Part shown: one piece after another, positions 10,986 to 22,600 of the stretch
How positions within the stretch are numbered: position 1 is the stretch's first letter
Layout: every line of letters starts with the position of its first letter
Origin: Adiantum capillus-veneris
Lineage: Eukaryota > Streptophyta > Polypodiopsida > Polypodiales > Pteridaceae
Reading direction: 5' to 3'
NCBI GenBank assembly: GCA_014529385.2
Contig: CM043944.1
Location: 167,719,740-167,783,739 of the forward strand
DNA: 64,000 bases
Notes under the pieces: generated by a model
Seen by the model: only the letters and a program-made list of their open reading frames with translations
Told to the model about the DNA's origin: nothing
Database searches by the model: none
Position numbers and translations under genes: made by a program

Positions 10986-12232
10986 GTGCCGAAGTTGCCA
11001 GAACCACCAGCACAGTCAGCTGAAGCAAACAAAGAGCCTGGAAGTAGTTTGATAGTGATAGAATCGTTTCAGGATCAAGGGCTGAATGAAGTCGCTATGG
11101 ATTGTCAGCCGGAATGTGATTGTTCTAAATGTTTGCAAGAGGAAGTAGATGTATTAGTGACAACAAGGTCCAAAGCAAGGTTGAAACCTCCATTGGATTG
11201 GGAGGAGCAGAGATTCGGGATGAAGTAGATGAAGATTTGATGAAAAAGGGTCAACAGCAAAGCAAGCTTAAATCGAAGGAGAAAGGAGTAAAAAAGGAGG
11301 AGAAGGAAACAGAAAGGATGGATGCTTTGTTTGAAGAGTTAAGTAATTCCTCTATACATTTTACCTTGGATCAGTTATTGTCATTAGTTCCAATTTTCAG
11401 AGATAGACTATATACAATGATGCGAAGGACAAAGACGGTTCCGAGTATGAAGGAGGTGCAGCAGACAGTTCAGAGTTGTCAGATTAGCCCGGAGGATGTG
11501 GATTTTTCAGTACCAACACTATTGTTGGAATTTAATAACCGCAAATTTTCCGATGTTCTATTGGATGGTGGATCAGGGGTCAACATACTTTAGGAATCGG
11601 AATTTCTAAGGATGCAAGATGTCAGGTTAGAACCAGCTCCATTTCAAGTGTGTATGGATGATCAGAGCAGAGTTCAACCAGTGGGGATGTTAAGGAGGCA
11701 AGGAATTATTATTCATGGATTGCAGTTTATGGTAAACTTTGTAGTCATCAGGATGAAGGATTCAAAAAATACCTATTCTATGTTGTTGGGGAGGCCATGG
11801 TTTCGCACGGCTAAGCTAAAACAAGATTGGGAAAAGAATGAAGTGACGGTTAAGAAAGGAAGGAGAGAAGTTACATCACCAATGGGGCCGAAGAAGGAAT
11901 TGTTAGAAGAGACGAAGCCAATGTTGGCACAAGTAATTAACATGTCTGAAGGATTGGAGGATGATGAAGAAGCATATTTCCTAGCAGCAAATCCAACAAT
12001 TGTTCCTGTATTTGAGGTAGATGTGGAGCGGATTATTGACAAATATGTAGAAAAAGAGAACAGTTTGGCAATTGATCAGTTGCAGGGGAATACAGATGGT
12101 GTGGAACAGGAAAATTTAGAAGAGAAGAAAATCCAAGAGGAAACTGTGATCGAGGATTCAGAATTGGAGCCAAAGGAGGCAATTCAGAGAGCGGAAGCTC
12201 TGTATGATAAGATGATAAAGAAAGTTTCTTGA
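10986..12232 (+). pseudogene. Element 2 protease and linker
   Basis: Three open pieces in shifting frames lie between gag and RT. The retropepsin active site is VLLDGGSGVNIL near 11,555-11,590, followed at once by an in-frame TAG (11,591). The second half, including YSMLLGRPWFRTAKLKQDW, lies in the next open piece (11,612-12,232). An acidic Glu-rich linker follows, ending KKVS and a TGA. The protease would cut Gag-Pol. The active-site Asp-Gly is intact, but the stop right after it and the upstream frameshift near 11,228 disable this copy. Confidence 0.75.
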
Positions 12233-12262
12233 GTTAAGGAGGATGATTTACAGGATCTGAAT

Positions 12263-13806
12263 TTGGGAACGGAGGATCATGCAAAGATGGTAAGAGTTAG
12301 TGTTCATTTGGAAGAAGGCTTCAAGGAGGACTTGAAGGAATTACTGTTGGAGTATATTGATGTCTTTGCATGGGATTATTCTGATTTGAAAGGCATGGAT
12401 CCTCAAGTGTATAAGCATCATATAAATTTGAAAACAGATGTTGTTCCAGTGATTCAGCAAAGATACAGGATGAATCCAAATTATGCCAAGCAGGTGAAAG
12501 AGGAATTGGATAAATTGCTGAATGCACGGTTTATAGTGCGAGTGGATCAGGCGGAATGGTTGTCACCAATTGTAGTGGTACCCAAGAAGTCGGGAAGTTA
12601 AGGGTTTGTGTGGATTACAGAAAATTGAATGCAGCAACAGTTGCAGATCCATTTCCATTGCCTTTTATTAATTTAGTTTTGGATGATGTAGCGGGACATG
12701 AGATGTACACTTTTCTTGACGGATTTTTAGGGTACAATCAAATACCAATGGCTGAGGAGGATATTGAAAAAACTGCTTTTATCACAGAATGGGGAGCTTT
12801 TGCATATACAGTGATGAGCTTTGGATTGAAGAATGGACCACCATCATTTTTGAAGGCAGCTTTTAAAACTTTTGAGCCACATTTGATAGATTTCATGAGG
12901 ATTTTTATGGATGATTTTTCAGTTTTTGGGGAAAAAGTCAGGCATCTGGAATATTTGAGGAAGTGTTTTGAAAGATGTAGGATGTTTTGCATGTCACTTA
13001 ATCCCCAGAAGTGTGCAATAGCAGTACAGAAGGGAAAATTGTTGGGACATATCATCTCTCAAGAGGGAATGTCGATTGATGGGGAAAAAATTAGTGCCAT
13101 TCAGAAAGCTGTAGCTCCGGAAAATTTGAAGGCAGTGATGCGGTTTGTTGGACAGATCAAATGGCATGGTAGGTATTTACGGTATTTGGCGGATGTGAGC
13201 GCACCACTTAGTCATTTGACTAAGAAGGAAGTGGAATTTGTTTGGGGGGAAGCTCAAGAGAAGGCTTTTCAGATTATCAAGAAGATGTTGGTAGTTTCAC
13301 CTATACTTCAACCACCAAATTGGGAATTGCCGTTTCATATGTATGTTGATGCTTCCAATATGGAAGTAGGAGCTGTTTTAATGCAGGAGAAGATTAAGGG
13401 ATGGTTCAGGCCGGTTTATTATGCTAGTAGAATGTTGAGAGCACCCGAGAAGAATTACACAGTTACGAAAAGGGAATCTTTGGGAATGATTTTTGCTTTG
13501 GAAAAATTCCGACATTATCTGTTAGGGAACAAAGTGGTTTTTCATGTGGATCATCAGGCTTTATTGTTTCTGGTAAAGAAGCCAAAATTGGAAGGCGGAT
13601 TAGCGAGGTGGATGCTCATGTCGCAAGAATTTGATTACGTAGTTGTTCATACTCCAGGAACTCAGCATGCAGTGGCGGATTACCTTAGCAGATTGGAACA
13701 TAAGGAGGAATTACCAGGAGTATCGGATAAATTACCTGATGCGGATTTGTTCCGAGTGGAAGGACAGTTTTTTGATAATTGGTATGATCAGATGGTTCAG
13801 TTCTGA
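12263..13806 (+). pseudogene. Element 2 reverse transcriptase-RNase H
   Basis: The RT start (12,263-12,601) contains YRMNPNYAKQVKEELDKLL and LSPIVVVPKKSG. A one-base change near 12,590 then shifts the frame, and the rest is open to 13,806. Visible landmarks are GKLRVCVDYRKLNAATV, FINLVLDDVAGHEMYTFLDG, FGLKNGPPSF, the catalytic box FMDDFSVF near 12,905, and LLGHIISQEG. RNase H follows with YVDASNMEVGAVLMQ, KRESLGMIFALEKFRHYLLG, VDHQALLFLV and AVADYLSRLEH. Apart from the shift, the catalytic residues are all present. This is one of the best-preserved pol segments in the window. Confidence 0.9.
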
Positions 13807-14987
13807 CAGATGGAGTTTTACCTTCGACAATGTCTCCGGATGAGAGGAAGAAGTTTGCATTGAGGAGCAGACCATTTCTAATTATAGCTGGAGTATTATA
13901 TAGAAGAGGAGCAGATCAGATTATATGACGATGTGTTCCGGATGAAGAGCAGAAAGCAGTGTTGCAGGAGGCACATTGGGGATCAGCTGGAGGACATTTC
14001 TCGGGGGAAATTACAGGTTGGAAAATTTTGCAAGTTGGACTTTGGTGGCCTTTGTTATTGAAGGATGCATATAGTTTTGCTAAGGAATGTGTTCAATGTC
14101 AGAAGATGGGGCAGCCTACACAAGGGGATAGGATGCAGGATCATCCAGTATTTCCATTAGAACCATTTCAGAAGTGGGGAATGGATTTTGTAGGCCCAAT
14201 AAAACCAAGGGCAAAGAGGACAGGTTCCAGATACATTCTTGTTGCAACAGATTATGCTACCAAATGGGTGGAAGCAGTGGCTTTGAGAGATAATAACGCA
14301 GCAAGTGTAGCAAGGTTTCTGTATAAAAACAATATGACAAGGTTTGGATGTCCTATTGAGTTGGTGTCGGATCAGGGAACACATTTTTTGAATTCTGTGA
14401 TTCAGGAGTTGACATCCAGACATATGATTTTGCATAAGAAATCTACCCCATATCATCCTCAAGCAAATGGGCAGGCCTAAAGCTCTAATAAAGTGTTGGT
14501 GAGAATTTTAAAGAAGATTGTGTCGGAAAACAAATCGGATTGGGATGACAAGTTGGATTCAACACTATGGGCTTTTCGGACAGCTTTTAAGGTGGCGACT
14601 AGAATGACGCCTTTCAAATTGGTCTTTGGGATAGAAGCTGTGGTGCCAATGGAATATGTAATTCCAAGTTTGAGATTGTCAGTTCAGCATAAGTTAAGTC
14701 CGGAGGAATCAATTCCTTATAGACAGAAGGAACTACTTAAATTGGAAGAGGATAGAATTCAGAGTGCCTATTTGGTGGAAATTGGGCAGAAGAGGAGACA
14801 AGCATGGATGTCTAGGCAGGTGAAATTCAAAATTTTTCAGAAAGGGGATTGGGTGATGTTATACAATTCTAAATTGGGACCACATCCAGGTAAGTTGAAG
14901 CTGAGATATTTGGGACCTTATCAGATGAATCAGAACAAGGTCAAGGAACATTTTTGTTGTAAGATGTTTTTGGAACAAAGATTTTGA
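13807..14987 (+). pseudogene. Element 2 integrase
   Basis: The zinc-binding HHCC part lies near 13,930-14,110 (EAHWGSAGGHFSGEITGWK, then CVQCQKMG). The core has the first two catalytic residues in KWGMDFVGPIKP and ELVSDQGTHFLN. The third catalytic residue, expected as Glu in GQAE-S-N, is replaced by a TAA stop at 14,478-14,480. The frame resumes at SSNKVLVRILKKIV and ends with the GPY/F module GDWVMLYNSKLGPHPGKL...RYLGPYQM. No chromodomain is visible after it. The enzyme would insert the DNA copy; this copy is dead at its active site. Confidence 0.9.
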
Positions 14988-15568
14988 AACCAATGAATGG
15001 ATTCATATTGAAGAAATTTTATGGAAAAGTGCCTGAGGTTCCCAAGTGGATGGTCAATAGGGCTGAGGATATTGGCAGTAAATTGTTGACAGTTGGTGTT
15101 CTGGGAGTTGTAGTGGAATGTTCAGAGGCAGAATTGCCAATTTGTTCTAGCAATTCAAAACTTGTGAAGGGATTTGGGATTCGGAATCCGGATTGCAGAT
15201 TGGAAGTCAAAAATCGGATTGTCGGATTTGAAGTCTTGAAAGTGGAAAGTTGGAGGAGTGGAATTGAACAAAAGGGTACAGAGGTACTAATAAGTGGGGG
15301 TACTCATTTTAAGGCGAGAAATTCGCTTAGTGGTGATGTGACTCACTTAAGGAAGAATAATTTTTTGGCGAATCCTGCATGGCGTGCCCGAATCGAGGAG
15401 AATTTTCATCATCATAAGAGTAAGGTGGTGAGAGGAGTTGAGGATCACATCCAAGTGTGTGAGTGTCATAGTTTAGTGAGTGTTAAGTCGGGTGAGAAGG
15501 GCGAAATGTTTTCAGAGAATATTAAGGGCAAGCTCATGGTGGGTGTGCAAGAGGATGTGTCAGAAGCG
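14984..15568 (+). other. Pol C-terminal tail and spacer of element 2
   Basis: The frame opening at 14,984 starts with FILKKFYGKVPEVPKWM, probably the end of the pol polyprotein. It then runs open without interruption through low-similarity sequence (VKGFGIRNPDCRLEVKNRIV and so on) into the accessory ORF in the same frame. It is unclear whether this stretch is translated or only accidentally open. Confidence 0.4.
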
Positions 15569-17535
15569 ATGCCGAATACCAGGTCGATCAAGACGGCGAT
15601 GGAGGAGTTGTTCAAAGCTCGACAACAGGAAGAGCCAATCGAGGTGGAAAGCGATGAGGCTGAATCTCTGAGTGATCAGGGCAGCGTAGAGATGGCGGTG
15701 GTAGCGTTTGACCCTAATGAAGCGAAAACCCAAGTATGGCTAAAGCGTATAGGTCTGTATGAATTTGCGTGTCTACCGTGGGATACATGGGCAAAAAATG
15801 AATTCGCTGAGCAGCAGTGGAATATGATAAAGGAAAGTGATGGAATGATTACAGTAGATGTGCGCTTGACACCAAAGTTGGTGTCGAAAGTCTTCAAGGT
15901 TCCCTGTCTAACTGTGGCGGCTAAGACAAGGAAGCTGACCGATTCCCAGATGAAAGGGGAATTTGGAAATCCGGTAGGCACGAAGGCATACTACATGGTG
16001 AAGAATGCGGGTGGAAACAGAGCTTCAAATTTGTTTTGGTATTTGGAAAAAGTGTGTATCCTCCAGAAGACTGCCTACATGTCCAAGGAGGCTTTTGCTC
16101 CTTTGTTTCAGGCGGAGAGAGACATTAAAGTGGATTGGGCATTAGTTCTATATGATCGGATGCAGTTAACTGGAAAAAGAGACCGACGTTGGACACCAAC
16201 AGTGGGCAGAGTAGCACCTTATTTGGCTGCAATTTTCGAGTATGTTCTGAAGGTTCTAACAGTGGCAACATATTTGAAGACACCAGTGGTAGATGTGGCA
16301 AAAGAAGAGAGAATAGCATATGGAAGTAAGAGAAGGAAATTGTTATTGGGTTCTCCAACAGTTGAAAAAGGTAAATCACCTTCAAAGTGTCTTGGAAGGG
16401 TTTGGAAGAATCGGAATCAAAGCCAAACAGTTTCACAATGGAATCAGAATCAAAGAAATCGGAGTCCAAGGGAAAGAAGGTAACGCTGTTCATGAAAGGA
16501 ATGGGTGGAGGTGTTGAGAAGACTGCTTTGGAAAGTTTCAAAGTAAAAGCGGGAAGCAGTGACAGTTATGAGCATAAGGGAATTTTTTCTGTGGAAGAGG
16601 CAGCTAACATTTTGACTCAACTGAATGAATTTATGCAGAATCAAGATGTAGCTCTGAGGGTGATGGAAGCTGAGAAAATGGAGCATAAATGCAGTGCTAT
16701 CCCGGAGTGGGAAATGCAGAAGGTTCAGATGCAGTTGTTTCAGGAGAGGTCAGATAAAGAGAGACTGCAGGAGGAAGTTAGACGGATTACAAGAGAGGCT
16801 TTGGCGAGAAATGCGGAAGTTCTGAGTGTAGCAGAGGATTTTACTGAGTGGGCAGACAGACTAAAAGCTGCGGTGGATGACCAATTCAAAGAAATGGGAG
16901 ATAAAGTGGTTGAGTTGACAACTGAGAATATTTTCCTGATTAATAGATTGACTCCGTTGATAGATATGGAGAAAGCCGCATTGCAGAACCAGGAAATGAC
17001 AGGTATTTTGGTTTCAGATTCGGATGCGGATGTTCTGAAGCATGAAGTGCTGGAGTATACACAAGAGATATGGAATAAAGCTACAAGGCGTTGGAGGGAA
17101 CACATGGAGGTGTTGACGGATAGATTAAAAAATTGGTTTCAGCTGGTAGGAAAAGAAAGTGTTAGGAGGGAGAATGAGGAATTAAAGGTGGAAAATGAGA
17201 AATTAGTGGCAGAGATGCATGAGTTGAAGGAAAAAAGTAAGGAGATTGAAGTGAATGCAGGGGCAGTAAGTAAGTGGACAGCAAAGCTGAGCAGTGATAT
17301 TTTGGAACCAGATCGGATTGTAGCAGCAGGAGTGAAATCTGAGGTGGAAAAGGAAGTGGAAGCTGAAGCAGAAAAGAAGAATCGGATGTTGCAGCAGAAA
17401 AGGAAGATGCAGAAGGGGATGTTGTGGAGCAGTTTGTTTGATCAAGGGATTGTGGGTCCAGGTCAGCAGCCTGTGGCTCTAGCCACCGGGCTGTGCCAAT
17501 TGTTAAGCCTAGGAATTTTGGGATGTTTATCTTAG
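15569..17535 (+). pseudogene. Element 2 accessory ORF, globular plus coiled-coil protein
   Basis: From the ATG at 15,569 (MPNTRSIKTAMEELFKARQQ) about 270 codons are open. They encode an acidic start and a globular domain with VWLKRIGLYEFACLPWDTW, MITVDVRLTPKLVSKVFKVP, GGNRASNLFWYLEKVCILQK and YLAAIFEYVLKVL. A frameshift near 16,385 leads into about 370 more codons: a Ser/Glu/Lys linker, then long heptad-rich stretches (for example MQLFQERSDKERLQEEVRR, ENEELKVENEKLVAEMHEL) that should form coiled coils. The original protein was about 630 residues and sat where env-like ORFs lie. I see no signal peptide or membrane segment, so an envelope role is unlikely. The reading continues past 17,500 into the 3' LTR before stopping. 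Confidence 0.7.
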
Positions 17536-17770
17536 TGGAAGTTGGAATGTGAACTTTTGTACTTTTGGGATTCCAAGGGGTGTTATTGGGAAAGGGCGTT
17601 GCCCATTAGTATTATCGAAATATATAACTGTCGATTAGTATCTTCTTGGGGAATGTGAAGACGTAAGTTATGGCGGATTTAGTCTGTTGTCAGTTTCTGT
17701 GTTTTGTTCCAGTTCCCGTTCCATTCTGATTTCTGTGCTTTGTCTATTCTGAATGTCTATGCCTTAAATA
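17501..17770 (+). repeat. 3' LTR of element 2
   Basis: Begins TGTTAAGCCTAGG and ends CCTTAAATA, where the terminal CA has become TA. It is followed by ggcat, the target duplication. It matches 8962-9231 with about 18 substitutions. Confidence 0.95.
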
Positions 17771-17775
17771 GGCAT

Positions 17776-18850
17776 GGACTATACTGAATGAAGCTAGATC
17801 GAGACCTAAAGCCACAAGGCTAATAGTCACACAGACCGAGGTAGTCACACAGACTAAGTGATCTCATCACATGGTGTCACACAGACTAAGAAATCCTCCC
17901 CTTAAACAAAGAAGGGGGAAGACCATCCATTTTACAGTACATCAGTATACTCGCAAAAGTAGTTGGGGGTGTCACATACATGGAGACAATTCTCTGCCTA
18001 TTGAGCTGCATCTCTGTCCTCTTCTTCTGCAAGATTGACTCTACTTTTGTCTTTGTTGTTGCTTCCTTGGCATTTGATGGTGGATGACCTTTGATGCCGC
18101 AATTGCTACTTTCTTGTAGTAGTCCTTGGAGAAGTGTTTAGGCTTGCCAACTCATAACACTTCTTGTTATTTAATCTAGGTGATGACGATGATGCCCTAG
18201 ATGACGACGATGATGATGATGATGTAAAATAAGCTCCTCCCATTGATTCAGATTTCTTCTTATTTTTCTTTTCTTCTTCATGGATTGCCCCTGTAACATA
18301 TTCTAGAGAAGGCATGGGTTCCTTTCGCTCTAAGACTGTGACTATGCTGTCAAAACTTTCAGGTAGAGCACTCAGGAGCACAACAACCTGATCTTCTTCC
18401 GGGACTTGGCATTGAATGTAAGTGAGGTATGTGATTATGCTCATTAGTCTGTTAACGAGGCTTGAAACATCCTTCTCTTGAATCATAATAAGTTTATAAA
18501 GATTTTTCTTTAAGCTAATGTTACTTTGCTTTTGTTTAGCACCAAAGTTATGTTTCAGAGTATCCCATGCTTGGATTGCAGTGGTGCAACTATCTGTAAA
18601 GTGCAAATAATTATCGTGGAGTGATGTGATAATTATGCTGAGTGCTTGTTCATCTTTAGCTTGTGTTTGTGCGATTTGGGCCCTAGTGAGAGTGCCTTCA
18701 ACAAAAGTGGATGGTTTTCTTACTCTCGGTTTTACAATAGACCATAGATGTTTTTTCATGAGGTATCCACGTAGCTTTGTCTGCCATGTATGAAAACCAT
18801 CCCCATTAAATTTTTCAATCCCTTTTTCTCCAATGGTGCAAAATGGTTAT
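17776..18850 (-). pseudogene. Ty1/copia-type gag (UBN2-like), minus strand
   Basis: On the minus strand a copia gag reads from about 18,840: GIEKFNGDGFHTWQTKLRGY, then (from the ATG at 18,759) MKKHLWSIVKPR, DEQALSIIITSLHDNYLHF, CTTAIQAWDTLKHNFGA, KKNLYKLIMIQEKDVSSLVNRL and VVLLSALPESFDSIVTVL. A Ser-rich tail follows, and a would-be CCHC knuckle that starts KKCYE but is broken by a frameshift. No protease, integrase or RT follows. The sequence instead runs to a purine tract and LTR-like start on the far side of element 2, suggesting a deleted or gag-only relic. UBN2 membership is by resemblance. Confidence 0.8.
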
Positions 18851-19597
18851 ACACACTAAGGGACTTGGTCTTACCAATAGAGACAAGTAAGTTGGCTAAA
18901 TTTGAAAATTTTTGCACTAAATTTCTCTAAAGTTTTTAGGTTTCCTCACATTTTAATTTAAATTTGAGAGGTAAATCTCAGAATCTGTATGTGGGATTAC
19001 ACTAAACCCAATGCTGAAGACGGTGCCGTTGTACTAGGGGAGAGGAATTCTGGTCCCCTCTGTCACTTGGTGGCAAGAGACAGAGAGGTTGCGGACATGC
19101 CTGATAAAGGGGGAGAGAGAGAGAGGCCGTCGGAGGCGGCCGGCCATACTAGTCTTGATAAGTTTCCTTCTTCTTCGTGATTGAGATTGCTTAAAGGGAA
19201 TTCCAATCTTTTATTACCACTTTGGGGTCCAAGATGGTGATAGTGATTGAATCATGCAAAATGGAGGTAGAGTGAAGGACCAAAGTGGACGATGTGCATT
19301 GTCTAACCCAATGGCCAAAAGACAAAGCCCATTGTGATTGGTGGAGAACCGTGGAGTTTTTATCAATTTCTAGGCTGAACATGTCAAGTATTCTTTCGAA
19401 AACAATGCTGGGCGCGAATTATGATAAACGCCGAACAGTCGAAAGTCAACGTAAATTTAATCTAACATCAGTTTTATTTAATTTTGTCGTCTCTGTTCAT
19501 CCTCTGGCCGAAGGGACGATTGCGAGGTCACTCTCTCGTCCCTGCTCTGTCTATGCGTGTCGTGCATGTGTTGTTTGTTTTCGTGCGTGCTGTTCGT

Positions 19598-19635
<38 letters not shown>

Positions 19636-19647
19636 CCAGTCTGCGTA
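18851..19647 (+). other. Upstream region of the NLR gene
   Basis: About 800 bases with no supported gene. A short open stretch exists but shows no recognisable domain. No clear TATA box was found. A (GA)n tract at 19,602-19,632 ends 15 bases before the chosen NLR start and probably lies in its 5' untranslated leader. Confidence 0.4.
19602..19632. repeat. (GA)n microsatellite in NLR leader
   Basis: A GA run about 31 bases long just ahead of the NLR start codon. Length changes here would not alter the protein if translation starts at 19,648. Confidence 0.9.
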
Positions 19648-22600
19648 ATGGATTTGCTTTCGAGCATGGGCACTCTCATTTCGACCATTTCCTCTCTTAT
19701 TTCCACCATATCGCTGCAGCAGAGAGGCCTTGAGAGGGATCTGCTTGCTGTGCATAAGAAGTTGTTCTCCGTCAAAGCTTTGTCTCTGGGGCTTCTGGAA
19801 ACAAAGACTCCAGGCGATGACACAGTGTCCCTTTTAACTCAAGTCCAGCAGGCACTCTCGGCCATCTCTGTGGCACGCTCCTCAATTTCTCTCAGTCACT
19901 TGTGGGGTGAACACAATAAGCTGCTTATGAGTGCTTGGGCTTCCCTTGATGTAGTGGAGAAAAAACTTGCTTTAGAGCAGGGTCGATTTTCTCACTGGCA
20001 GAAGCTTACAGGATCTGTGGCGACAACATCGCATGGGGAGGATGCCTCAAAAACGTTTTCGCAATTGCCACAGCTTGCTCATCCTATAATGGAGTTTGTT
20101 GGGTCTAGGAACTGTCTCAAGGTAGTGGGCATAGTTGGTGAAGGTGGAATTGGAAAGACTACCCTGCTACTCCACATGTTACAAATGTTTGAAGTAAAGC
20201 CCTCTTTCTCCTACGTAGTATTCATAGAGTTGGTTACCGATGAGCCTGATGATGAGACTCTCATGCGTGCACAAGCTTCAATGCTGTTACAATTAGGTGG
20301 CCCAGTGAGCAAGTTTCAAGGCTTGCAATCTGGAAGGGTAGCTCTCAAAGAGAGGCTTCAGATTTTAGTTGCCAGGGGCAATTCATTCTGCATAGCTATT
20401 GATAACGTTTGGAGAGCTGAAGATCTGAGAAAACTTCTATTAAATGCCTTATCACCATCAGCATCAAGTTCTATCATGATTACCTCAAGGCTTTGCAGTA
20501 TTATAGATAATTTGGAAGATGTATGCACAAGGAATGTTCCGAGCATTCCTTTTCAACTCAAGGTATATAAACAACAACCAATGGAGTTCAGTGCTGCCCA
20601 AGATTTACTTTTAACCCAATACACTTATATATCGAAAAAACTTTGGTTAGATGAGCATAAGGAGTTGGTGAATGGGCTCTGTAGATTTTCCGCAGGCAAT
20701 CCTCTAGTCTTGAAGGCAGCAGGGTGGTTTTTAGCCTGTACAGATCGAGATATTTGGGATTCTGCTGCAAGTATTACAGTAAAAACTTCTTGGTTTATTG
20801 ACAGTAATGTACAGTTGCGTGCACTTTTGGAAAAAAGCTACAACAACTTGTCAAGTTACGCCAAGGAAGTTTTTCTTGATATAGCATCCTTTTTGCATGA
20901 ATGGAAATGGGATGACGTTGAAAATATTGTTGGTGTTGAAGCAATGGAGGAGCTCATAAGTTCTCACTTAATCTACTCTGGTGATCCAAAGTCCTCAACC
21001 TCAAAATTGGCTAATGGTATTAGCTTTGAAAATAGGATGGTCGGTATGCAAGAGTTTATCAGAAAGCTAGCTCTTAAGATGAGGACGAATGATGCTATAG
21101 ACAACTTGTCGACCTTGCTCTCATTGGATGGAACTGTAAGGCATCTCTCTAAGATTGTTGTGCGGGCTTCCAAGTTATTACTATATTTTTACCCTGTGAA
21201 TTTCACATTGAATGTTTCCAATTGATGCTTGAGCTCATTACGGCTGACATTGCCTTGCATTCTTATGGCCATAACAAAGACTTAACGTATGGACCATTTA
21301 TGAATACATGCTTGTGTGTGTGGTATGCAATCACCCATACTCATACATAGTACAATGCATGGTTTTGGGCATTGATGATGTTAGTTGGATGGAATTTCTT
21401 GGTAGTTGGTCAATAGTATATGTTAGCTTATGGGTGACTTGCTTGAGTTTATAGCTTGCTTTTTACTTGCAAGTTAATGGATTTTTATCACTAGTAGATA
21501 CTGAAAGCCTAAAGGACTTACTAGGAAAGATGTGATCTGCACCAAGAGTATTTGCAAAGACGCACCTAGTAAGACATGCACATGCTCACAGACATCATGC
21601 TTGGGATTTCAACCGGTAGGTGACTACGAACGTGGGTACTACCAGAGTAGTCTAACTTACGCCGCCGGTTGCCCGACTAGGCCTTGATTTGTGCTTGAGT
21701 GAACTTTGATGCTTCGCTTGAGGAAGACCGCAAGATTTCCCTTTACATTTTTCTTACTTTCTGTATGTTTTCATGGAGCTGATGGTTAATTGTCTTATAA
21801 GGTGAGTCTATCATATGCATAAGCTGAATTGGGGTGTCTCCTTGATTGGAGTAGGTAGAGATATATATATGCAATAAGCCTATTCTTTGGACTCAAAACG
21901 TATTCTGAAGCCATGCCTCTTTTTTGCAGTCCCTTCTGAATGTCAAGTTTCTTCATTTGGATCTGAAAATTGAAGAGGAACAAACTGGTGCAACTATGTC
22001 ACCAATGCCTGGAAGGTTCTTTGCTGGTTTAGAAAGACTGACAGTATTGGAACTCTCTGGTTCTTTCGAATTCAATGAATTGCTCCTGCCAAAGAGCTTA
22101 CTGTCCTTAAAGCTTGCAAACAATAACTTTGCTAGACAACTATTTGATGTTCAGGTGAGATTCTTTTAGTTGGCACAAAAATTGTTCTTGATGAGAGTGT
22201 GTGTGCAGTTGCCCTCAGATTTGTATGGCCGTGTGAAATTTCAATGGATGCATGTCAGGATTTTGACACTGGTTTATGTATGTTTGCAAAAAGCACTTGC
22301 TTACCGTCTTTGTCATCAGGTTCCAAGCAGTGTTCGACACTTTGAGCTCGAGCAATTTGGAGAATTAGTGGAGCTTCCCGTGTCCATTTATAAGTGCAGA
22401 AATCTACAAAAACTGAAAATTCATGCTTGCCCAGTTTTGCATGGGTTCATATCTGTGTCAAACTGGCAATGTTTAAGGACACTTGATCTCGAATCGTGCT
22501 ATGGCATAACGCAGCTGCCTGAAGACCTTGAAGATTTAGAGCGGCTAAGATTACATGATTGTATACATTTACAGGCTTTACCTCCACTACCTAGCAAGAA

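Larger units (their letters stand above)
8962..17770 (+). mobile_element. Element 2: complete Ty3/gypsy LTR retrotransposon with accessory ORF
   Basis: The element is 8.8 kb and is bounded by 270-bp direct LTRs and a perfect 5-bp target duplication, ggcat, at 8957-8961 and 17771-17775. Internal order is gag, protease, RT, RNase H, integrase, then an accessory ORF. The two LTRs differ at roughly 18 positions by hand count, so the insertion is not recent. Several single stops and shifts interrupt the coding regions. No chromodomain follows the integrase. It is nested in a minus-strand copia-type relic. A convincing polypurine tract right before the 3' LTR is missing. Confidence 0.95.

Noticed and set aside
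15569-17535. Envelope protein in element 2
   Set aside because: The position fits, but no signal peptide, fusion peptide or transmembrane helix is visible; the protein looks soluble with coiled coils.
19285-19647. Upstream extension of the NLR frame by 121 codons
   Set aside because: It runs through the (GA)n tract, giving an Arg-Glu repeat, and shows no domain. The ATG at 19,648 starts a plausible helical N-terminus.
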